41,509 nucleotides of DNA, from positions 1 through 41,509 of the IMG/VR virus record IMGVR_UViG_3300028364_000020, one strand, 5' to 3'. Numbering within the stretch: the stretch's first letter is position 1; each line of letters opens with the position of its first letter. Below the pieces are notes generated by a model. The model was given only the letters and a program-made list of their open reading frames with translations. It searched no databases and was not told the origin of the DNA. A program made the position numbers and the translations under genes. Below are positions 32,854 to 38,871 of the stretch, piece by piece. Origin of the DNA: a virus.

Positions 32854-33738
32854 TGTGCAGAAATTATGGAATCGACTGATTATCAGACAACTGCGATTTG
32901 TACGCTTACAAGTATCCCAGTACATAAATTTATTAAAGATGGTAAATATGACTTTATTGAGTTAGGAAGGGTTGCTCGTTCAATAACTAAATCACTTAAT
33001 ATCGCAATTGAGGTCAATGAATATTCTACAAAAGAAGGTAGAAAAGGTGGTTTAGAGCAAAGAGCATTAGGAATTGGTATTCAAGGATTAGCCGACACAT
33101 ATGCGATATTAAAACTTCCTTTTACTTCAGAAAGTGCAAGGAAATTAAATAAAAACATTTTTGAAACCATTTATTATAATGCACTTAAGGAATCTTGTAA
33201 TTTAGCTAAATCAAGTGGTTTAAAATATCATGGGTATGAAGGTTCACCTATTTCTGAGGGTGTTTTCCAATGGGAAATGTGGGGAATAAATGAAGAAGAT
33301 TTATCTGGTCTTCATGATTGGAAACAATTAAGAGAAGACATAATTAAATATGGTGTTAGAAATTCTTTAGTAACAACAGCACCACCAACTGCTAGTTGTC
33401 AAGTTATTGGAACTAGAATACAAACCGAAAACGGTGTTAAATCCTTTAAAGATATATTGGAAGAAAATAATATCGATTGGTCAGCTTTAGAGGACAACAA
33501 TTTACAACAATGGTTACCATTAAAACCTTTTAATGTAAAAACCACTAATGGTTACGAAGAAGTTGATAAAATTAAATACAATGCGTATTCAGAAGTGTAC
33601 AAAATAGAAATGGAAGATGGTTCTATTTTTGAGGCAACACCAAACCATAAGTTTAAGGTAAATAGAGATGGTCAAGAAACTTGGGTTGAAGTTAAAGACC
33701 TCTTATTAGATGACGATATTTTAAATATTTTCGAATAA
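32755..33738 (+). CDS. nrdA: Ribonucleotide reductase large subunit, fragment 2 with intein C-half and second N-half
   Basis: 327 residues in three parts: intein 1 C-half (1-33), NrdA core (34-214) and intein 2 N-half (215-327). The NrdA core starts with C-A-E-I-M-E-S; its first residue is the catalytic cysteine (C439 in E. coli) and serves as the +1 nucleophile of splicing. The core contains R-A-L-G-I-G-I-Q-G-L-A-D-T and ends T-A-P-P-T-A-S, the conserved P-T-A-S region of class I reductases. This middle piece must be joined at both ends, so its two half-inteins must not cross-react. The C-half and N-half lie at opposite ends of one polypeptide. Confidence 0.92.
   Translation: MIKIEKLKENKKVYDITVEGNSNFFGNGILVHNCAEIMESTDYQTTAICTLTSIPVHKFIKDGKYDFIELGRVARSITKSLNIAIEVNEYSTKEGRKGGLEQRALGIGIQGLADTYAILKLPFTSESARKLNKNIFETIYYNALKESCNLAKSSGLKYHGYEGSPISEGVFQWEMWGINEEDLSGLHDWKQLREDIIKYGVRNSLVTTAPPTASCQVIGTRIQTENGVKSFKDILEENNIDWSALEDNNLQQWLPLKPFNVKTTNGYEEVDKIKYNAYSEVYKIEMEDGSIFEATPNHKFKVNRDGQETWVEVKDLLLDDDILNIFE
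33397..33735 (+). other. Split intein 2 N-half in NrdA
   Basis: 113 residues beginning C-Q-V-I-G-T-R-I-Q-T and containing E-A-T-P-N-H-K-F-K-V as block B. They end at a stop, and a 53-base gap precedes the partner gene. Confidence 0.88.
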
Positions 33739-33791
33739 CCCTCGATGTTTTGTTATCAAATAAAAAATATTAATAAATTAAGAAAAAAAAA

Positions 33792-33896
33792 ATGAAAATA
33801 AAAAAAATATCTAAAGGAGAAGTAAAACCAACATGGGATATTGAAGTACCTAATGTAAATCATTATATAATGGAAAACGGTTGTGTTAGTCATAAC
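33792..33896 (+). other. Split intein 2 C-half in NrdA
   Basis: 35 residues ending W-D-I-E-V-P-N-V-N-H-Y-I-M-E-N-G-C-V-S-H-N, followed by Ser as the +1 nucleophile (33897). Confidence 0.9.
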
Positions 33897-34409
33897 TCAG
33901 CTAGAGTAATTGGGGCAAACGAAGCATTTGAACCATTTACGTCAAATCTTTATGTTAGAAAAGTAACTGGTGGTGAATTTGCGATGGTAAATAAACATCT
34001 AGTAAGGGACTTAGAAGCTGAAGGATTATGGAATAGAGATATTTTACAAGAATTAATTAAAAGTGAAGGAAGTGTTCAAAATATTTCAGCAATTAGTCAA
34101 GATTTAAAAGACATTTACAAAACAGTTTGGGAGTTGTCACAAAAATCTTTAATAGAAATGTCAGCTGAAAGAGGTCCATTTATTGACCAATCACAGAGTT
34201 TAAATTTATTCTTCGCTACTCCAACGGTAGGTAAATTAACAACAGCACATTTTCTAGCTTGGAGATTAGGGTTAAAAACTGGACAATACTATTTAAGAAG
34301 TCAACCAGTTGAAATGAAAGCTAAACACTTAGCTATTGACATGAGTAAAGTAAAACAACCAGAAAAACCGACAGAAAGTCAATTTGAGTGTGAAGGTTGT
34401 TCTACGTAA
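33792..34409 (+). CDS. nrdA: Ribonucleotide reductase large subunit, fragment 3 with split-intein C-half
   Basis: 205 residues. Residues 1-35 are the intein 2 C-half; 36-205 are NrdA, beginning S-A-R-V-I-G-A-N-E-A-F-E-P-F-T-S-N. The C-terminal part includes the A-E-R-G-P-F-I-D-Q-S-Q-S-L-N segment and the Y-Y-L-R pattern that carries the radical-transfer tyrosine region. It ends C-E-G-C-S-T, the redox cysteine pair that re-reduces the active site. All three exteins sum to 419+214+170 = 803 residues, within the normal size of class I large subunits (T4 NrdA 754). A terminator follows. Confidence 0.92.
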   Translation: MKIKKISKGEVKPTWDIEVPNVNHYIMENGCVSHNSARVIGANEAFEPFTSNLYVRKVTGGEFAMVNKHLVRDLEAEGLWNRDILQELIKSEGSVQNISAISQDLKDIYKTVWELSQKSLIEMSAERGPFIDQSQSLNLFFATPTVGKLTTAHFLAWRLGLKTGQYYLRSQPVEMKAKHLAIDMSKVKQPEKPTESQFECEGCST

Positions 34410-34424
34410 AATAAAACAAAAAGT

Positions 34425-34452
34425 AAAAGGGAACCAATTGGCTCCCTTTTTT
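34425..34452 (+). terminator. Rho-independent terminator after nrdA
   Basis: AAAAGGGA (34425-34432) pairs with TCCCTTTT (34443-34450) around the palindrome CCAATTGG and ends in T. It closes the replication/dNTP block. Confidence 0.85.
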
Positions 34453-34487
34453 AATTCCTATATTTACTTATAAAAATTAAATGTTAT

Positions 34488-34497
34488 TATATTTATA
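34488..34497 (+). promoter_or_regulatory. TATATTTATA motif, putative phage promoter for gp25
   Basis: A perfect copy lies 14 bases before the gp25 ATG and downstream of the nrdA terminator. This is the clearest example of the terminator-motif-gene layout. Confidence 0.55.
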
Positions 34498-34511
34498 AAT
34501 TAAAGAATAAT

Positions 34512-34892
34512 ATGGCAAGATTTATAAATATAAACTACCCGTTTAAAGATAGCGATAAAGGACATTTTTTGGCTTTGAATGATAATGATACCCAAGCAGT
34601 AAAAGCTGACCTACTACATCTAATTCTTACTAGAAGAGGTCAAAGACTTTATAAACCAGATTTTGGTACAGATTTAATGAAGTTTATATTCGAACCAAAT
34701 GACGAATTAACAATGAGCGGAATTAAAGAAGAAATCCACAACGTAATAAAAGCATATTTCCCCCAATTGACAATTGATGAACTTTCAATTGTTGAATCAG
34801 AAGAAAGTGACCATGCGGCAACACTAACAATAAGATATTCAATAACAGACGATGTATTTACAACATCAGATATGATTGTTGTAAACATATAA
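34512..34892 (+). CDS. gp25: Baseplate wedge subunit (gp25-like)
   Basis: 126 residues (T4 gp25 is 132). The hallmark segment L-I-L-T-R-R-G-Q-R-L-Y-K-P-D-F-G-T-D-L matches the gp25/GpW family core found in all contractile baseplates. The product forms the wedge core with gp6 and gp53 and helps nucleate the sheath. The 3' end overlaps the converging endonuclease gene by 35 bases, so transcripts from the two strands are complementary here. The gp6 gene, which would be expected next, follows only after the inserted endonuclease. Confidence 0.88.
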   Translation: MARFININYPFKDSDKGHFLALNDNDTQAVKADLLHLILTRRGQRLYKPDFGTDLMKFIFEPNDELTMSGIKEEIHNVIKAYFPQLTIDELSIVESEESDHAATLTIRYSITDDVFTTSDMIVVNI

Positions 34893-36540
34893 ACAAAATA
34901 GTAAAAAATTTTAAAATATATTTTTTATTACCAGAGTCATAAATTCGATAAATACCTCTTTCTAACATTATGTCATGTTCTGACTTGGTTTTATCATAAC
35001 CATCTTTAACTAACAAATCTTTTCGGTAATTAAACCTATATTTCCTTTCTTTATTTATAATATAAAAATAGCTAGGTTTCGAGTCATGAATAAATTCAAA
35101 ACCTAATTTTTCATATAAATTACCAACACTCCATCGTTTATCGGCATAACTAATAACTTCTTTTGGGTTATAATTTTTTATAAAATATTTAAATAATTTA
35201 TCGGCCCCACCAATTACACTCGTATCTAACTCATTGACAAATCTAAGTAATTCATATGAGTTTTCTTTTTTATTTTGACCTAAAATCTTTCTTAAATTAC
35301 CAAAAGTCATTAAAGAAACTAACTTGTTTTCATAATATAACCCTAACCTAATACTTGAATTACTATATCCTTGTAAATGATTATTAATTAAAAATTCTCT
35401 GACTTGTTTTGTTGATACCTCTTTTATTTCACATTTTCTACCATAAACTCTTTTTTGTGTTAAACCAAGAATATTTTTAAGTCTAGATTTAACAATATCT
35501 TGTTTATTTAACCATTCATCCTCAAATATGTGTATTAATTGAATATCTTGTTCTGAACATAATTGTGTTTTATTGAGGTGGTAATTTTTATCTTTATATA
35601 TTTCGGAATGCCAATATAACCCATTATATTCAATAGCTATTTTATGGTCTGGTAAATAAATATCTAATTCAAATGATTTTATTATTTTTCTAGTATTCTC
35701 TATAATTTTAACGTCAAGTGATTTTATAAAAGTCTTTATTTCAATTTCATGAGACGATGTACCATTATTTGAACATTTAATACAACCATTTCCTTGTCTA
35801 TGTGAATCAACCCTTTGATTAAATTCACCATGAATAGGACAAATTATTTCGACTTCACCCTGAGAGTTATTGTAGATTACTTTTGAGTAATCATATTTAT
35901 TATTATGAACTATACTACATATAGTTTTAAAAGTGTCGGTATTGTATATTTTACCTAAACATTCAAAACAACCTTGCTCTTTGGATAGATGGTTATTTGG
36001 TGTTTGTTCGAATTCACCATGAATAGCACAAATTATAGTGACTTTAGTTCTAGAATTAGTATAAACAACTTTTGAATAATCGTATTTATTGTTATGTATT
36101 TTTTGAGCTTTAGATATAAATAACTTTCCATCCATTTTAATTGTACCACCACAGTACATACATCCTCTACCAGATAAATGATTATCTGGCGTTTGTTCGA
36201 ATTCACCATGGATAGGACAAATTATTATAACCTTAGTTTTAGTGTTCTTATATATAACCTTTGAGTAATCATATTTATCACTATGTACCTCATTAGCCTT
36301 TTGAATAAAGAATTCGATTGTGTTCTTCTGTTTATCACTAGTTTTACTTGAACCACATTTTGGACAACCTTGTTTATTACAAATGTGTTTATTAGGTTTC
36401 TGTTCAAATTCACCATGCTCACTACATATTATCTTAAGTTTAGTGTTATTATCTATATAAACTGAATTAGTATAATCATATTTACTGTTATGTATTTTAT
36501 TTGATTCTAAAATAAAATCTTCTATTGTCTTTTTTTTCAT
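34858..36540 (-). CDS. Zinc-ribbon-repeat/VSR-like homing endonuclease between gp25 and gp6
   Basis: 560 residues from ATG 36540. A longer reading from a TTG at 36570 would start inside the promoter element and is rejected. Residues 1-250 contain four repeats of about 60 residues (Y-D-Y-S-K-V, I-I-C-x-x-H-G-E-F-x-Q, H-L, G-C-x-x-C), DUF723-like zinc modules for DNA contact. The nuclease core follows: L-D-I-Y-L-P, I-A-I-E-Y-N-G-L-Y-W-H-S-E, Y-H-L-N-K-T and H-I-F-E-D-E-W, as in VSR-like EDxHD enzymes. A C-terminal domain (V-S-L-M-T-F-G and Y-A-D-K-R-W-S-V-G-N-L-Y-E-K-L-G-F) looks GNAT-like. It is paralogous to the gene at 1-873 and lies between two baseplate wedge genes, a typical place for a free-standing homing gene. 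Confidence 0.8.
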   Translation of the reverse strand: MKKKTIEDFILESNKIHNSKYDYTNSVYIDNNTKLKIICSEHGEFEQKPNKHICNKQGCPKCGSSKTSDKQKNTIEFFIQKANEVHSDKYDYSKVIYKNTKTKVIIICPIHGEFEQTPDNHLSGRGCMYCGGTIKMDGKLFISKAQKIHNNKYDYSKVVYTNSRTKVTIICAIHGEFEQTPNNHLSKEQGCFECLGKIYNTDTFKTICSIVHNNKYDYSKVIYNNSQGEVEIICPIHGEFNQRVDSHRQGNGCIKCSNNGTSSHEIEIKTFIKSLDVKIIENTRKIIKSFELDIYLPDHKIAIEYNGLYWHSEIYKDKNYHLNKTQLCSEQDIQLIHIFEDEWLNKQDIVKSRLKNILGLTQKRVYGRKCEIKEVSTKQVREFLINNHLQGYSNSSIRLGLYYENKLVSLMTFGNLRKILGQNKKENSYELLRFVNELDTSVIGGADKLFKYFIKNYNPKEVISYADKRWSVGNLYEKLGFEFIHDSKPSYFYIINKERKYRFNYRKDLLVKDGYDKTKSEHDIMLERGIYRIYDSGNKKYILKFFTILFICLQQSYLML

Positions 36541-36567
36541 ACTTATTGTTTCTTTATTATAACTACG

Positions 36568-36575
36568 CAAATGTA
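36568..36575 (-). promoter_or_regulatory. Host-type -7 element for the endonuclease gene
   Basis: On the minus strand TACATTTG lies 28 bases before the ATG and is identical to the -7 element of the paralogue at 924-931. No clear TTG occurs at the usual -33 distance, so it is weaker than the other promoters. Confidence 0.45.
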
Positions 36576-36590
36576 CGAAAAAATAATTAA

Positions 36591-36622
36591 TTATTTGTAA
36601 ATAAACAATTATTTACAAATAA
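36591..36622. promoter_or_regulatory. Perfect 14-bp inverted repeat between divergent genes
   Basis: TTATTTGTAAATAA (36591-36604) and TTATTTACAAATAA (36609-36622) are perfect reverse complements with an ACAA loop. They lie between the start of the endonuclease gene (-) and gp6 (+). It could be a repressor operator or a transcript stem-loop; the sequence does not decide. Confidence 0.6.
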
Positions 36623-36633
36623 AGTTAAATGAT

Positions 36634-36647
36634 TATATTTATTTATA
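36634..36647 (+). promoter_or_regulatory. TATATTTAT-TTATA motif before gp6
   Basis: Two overlapping copies of the recurrent motif end 10 bases before the gp6 ATG. This would let gp6 be transcribed independently of gp25 despite the inserted gene. Confidence 0.45.
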
Positions 36648-36657
36648 AATAATTAAG

Positions 36658-38475
36658 ATGGCAAATAAGGGAATCGGTTATACGGCAAGAAATTTCGCAG
36701 ATATACGTACTGAATTAGTAAGTATGGTTAGACAATATTATCCAGATATTTTTAACGATTTTAATGATGCATCAGTAGGTATGATGCTTTTAGAATTAAA
36801 CGCTGCCGTTGGAGATATGTTATCGGTAAATACTGATAGGATGTTCCAAGAAACGCAAATAGACTATGCTAGAGAAAGAAAGTCAGTTTTGTCAATGGCT
36901 AGAACTTTTGGGTTAAAGATACCTGGAAAAAGACCTAGTGTTACTATTGTTGATTTTAACATAACTGTTCCAATAAACGGTGATACTTTTGACCTATCAT
37001 ACACACCAATAATTAAAAGTGGTGCTCAAGTTTCTGGTGGTGGTAAAGTATTTGAAACCACATCAGACATTGATTTTTCTAATCCATTTACACTTGGTGG
37101 TATTCCAAACAGATTAATAATACCAAATTTTAATTCAAATGGTAATTTAATTAACTATACTTTAATAAAAAGAGAAATAGTAACTAACGGTTATACTAGA
37201 ATTTTAAAAAGAGTGTTAACGCAAGGTGATGTGAGACCTTTTCTTGAGATAATATTACCAGAGGACAATGTTCTATCAATTGATTCAGTTATTACCTTAC
37301 AAGGCACTAGTTTTAGTTCAGAACCAACAATAGATAAATTTGTTGATGCTAACAATAGATGGTATGAAGTAGATGCGTTGGCTGAAGATAAAATATTTGT
37401 AGAAGATATAACTAAAATATCTGACGCTTCTATGGCAAGACCAGGAAAATGGATTTCAGTCACAAAAAAATTCATCAGTGAATACACTGATTTAGGTTTT
37501 ACAAAGTTAATATTCGGTGCTGGTACGCAAGATACTAGTAGTTTAAATGAATTCGATTCAAATGCGGCTTTAGTGAATCAAATTGGTAATTTTATTAATA
37601 ATTTGTCATTGGGTACCGTTCCGAGTGCTAACAATACTATGTTTATTAGATACAGAGTAGGTGGTGGTGCTAACACTAATTTAGGTCCAAACATAATTAA
37701 TAGTCTAGGTATTTTAAATCTAATCATTAACGGTGTTGACCAAGCAAAAAATAAAGCTGTAAGGGATTCATTAAAGGTAAACAATTTATTTCCAGCTTTA
37801 GGTGGTAAAGATGCACCAAGTGTAGATGAAATAAAACACATGGTACGTTATAATTTTGCTTCTCAAAATAGAGCGGTTACAATTAAAGATTACCAGACCA
37901 GAATATCTAAAATGCCAGGAAAATTCGGTATACCCTTTAGATGCGGTGTGTTAGAAGAACAAAATAAAATAAAAATATATATTTTAGGTCTAGATAGTAA
38001 CGGTAAATTATCAAATAATTCTACTAGTGTTCTAAATGAAAATATTGTAACCTATTTAGCTGACTATAAAATGCTTAATGATTATATTCAGGTTAGTAAT
38101 GGTAGAATTGTTAATTTAGCTTTTGAGGTTGATTTATACATCGACAAACAATTCCCACAAGCTCAAATTATGAGTCAAGTCATAACTGAGATTAGAAATT
38201 ATATGGATATAAATAAATTTCAAATGGGTGATAATATATATATGTCTCAATTAATAGAACTAATTAACAATGTTGGTGGTGTGTTAAACGTTATGGATAT
38301 TAGAGTAATAAATAAGGTTGGAGGTGAGTATAGTTTAAATGAAATTTCTCAAGAATATATTGACCAGCAGACTAGAGAAATATCTTTATCTAGTGACGCT
38401 ACTGTATTTGGCGAACCAACAACAATGTTTGAAATTAAGAACCCATCAAAAGATATTCAAATTCGTGTTAGGTAA
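36658..38475 (+). CDS. gp6: Baseplate wedge protein (gp6/baseplate J-like)
   Basis: 605 residues (T4 gp6 is 660). The N-terminus, Y-T-A-R-N-F-A-D-I-R-T-E-L-V-S-M-V-R-Q-Y-Y-P-D, and D-A-S-V-G-M-M-L-L-E-L-N-A are typical of phage gp6-like wedge proteins. The C-terminal half holds baseplate-J features: F-A-S-Q-N-R-A-V-T-I-K-D-Y-Q-T-R-I and later V-I-T-E-I-R-N-Y-M-D. Dimers of this protein close the ring of the baseplate and transmit the contraction signal. It lies downstream of gp25, as in other contractile systems, apart from the inserted endonuclease. Confidence 0.88.
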   Translation: MANKGIGYTARNFADIRTELVSMVRQYYPDIFNDFNDASVGMMLLELNAAVGDMLSVNTDRMFQETQIDYARERKSVLSMARTFGLKIPGKRPSVTIVDFNITVPINGDTFDLSYTPIIKSGAQVSGGGKVFETTSDIDFSNPFTLGGIPNRLIIPNFNSNGNLINYTLIKREIVTNGYTRILKRVLTQGDVRPFLEIILPEDNVLSIDSVITLQGTSFSSEPTIDKFVDANNRWYEVDALAEDKIFVEDITKISDASMARPGKWISVTKKFISEYTDLGFTKLIFGAGTQDTSSLNEFDSNAALVNQIGNFINNLSLGTVPSANNTMFIRYRVGGGANTNLGPNIINSLGILNLIINGVDQAKNKAVRDSLKVNNLFPALGGKDAPSVDEIKHMVRYNFASQNRAVTIKDYQTRISKMPGKFGIPFRCGVLEEQNKIKIYILGLDSNGKLSNNSTSVLNENIVTYLADYKMLNDYIQVSNGRIVNLAFEVDLYIDKQFPQAQIMSQVITEIRNYMDINKFQMGDNIYMSQLIELINNVGGVLNVMDIRVINKVGGEYSLNEISQEYIDQQTREISLSSDATVFGEPTTMFEIKNPSKDIQIRVR

Positions 38476-38520
38476 TATTTTCCTTTTGTAAAATAAACAT
38501 TATATTTAATAAAAAAAAAT

Positions 38521-38859
38521 ATGGGTTGTGGATGTAAAAGTGATACTATTAGTGATAATCTTGTAGTGTCGGATAAAAAAATGAGGGGGGATGACTCCAA
38601 TATAATTAAATATATTATTAAATTTATCGGATTTTTGATTGGTTTAATGTTATTACCGATAATAATGTTGGCGGTTATATGGTTTATGTTTGATGTGATT
38701 GTTTTAAATAAAAAAGTTGATTTCGTTCAAAGTATTAATAAATGGAAAAAACTTTATAATAAAAAAGATAAAAATAACGAAGACGATTATTACGATGACG
38801 AAGATGACGAAGATGACGAATATTTAATGTTAAACGTTGAGGATATAACGAATAAATAA
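38521..38859 (+). CDS. Small membrane protein with Cys-rich start and acidic tail
   Basis: 112 residues, not recognised by family. It starts M-G-C-G-C-K. Residues about 36-62 form one long hydrophobic segment (I-I-K-F-I-G-F-L-I-G-L-M-L-L-P-I-I-M-L-A-V-I-W-F), enough for one or a tight pair of membrane passes. The rest is Lys-rich and then strongly acidic (D-D-E-D-D-E repeats at about 88-102, from a GACGAA tandem). It lies between gp6 and the giant tail protein, 12 bases upstream of the latter, so it probably shares their transcript. The small membrane-protein layout could fit a holin or spanin-like role, but no such call is made. Confidence 0.6.
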   Translation: MGCGCKSDTISDNLVVSDKKMRGDDSNIIKYIIKFIGFLIGLMLLPIIMLAVIWFMFDVIVLNKKVDFVQSINKWKKLYNKKDKNNEDDYYDDEDDEDDEYLMLNVEDITNK

Positions 38860-38871
38860 AAAAAACAAAAT

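Noticed and set aside
36541-36570. Upstream TTG start for the second endonuclease
   Set aside because: The TTG is part of the TACATTTG promoter element, and an ATG with an A-rich leader lies 10 codons downstream at 36540.
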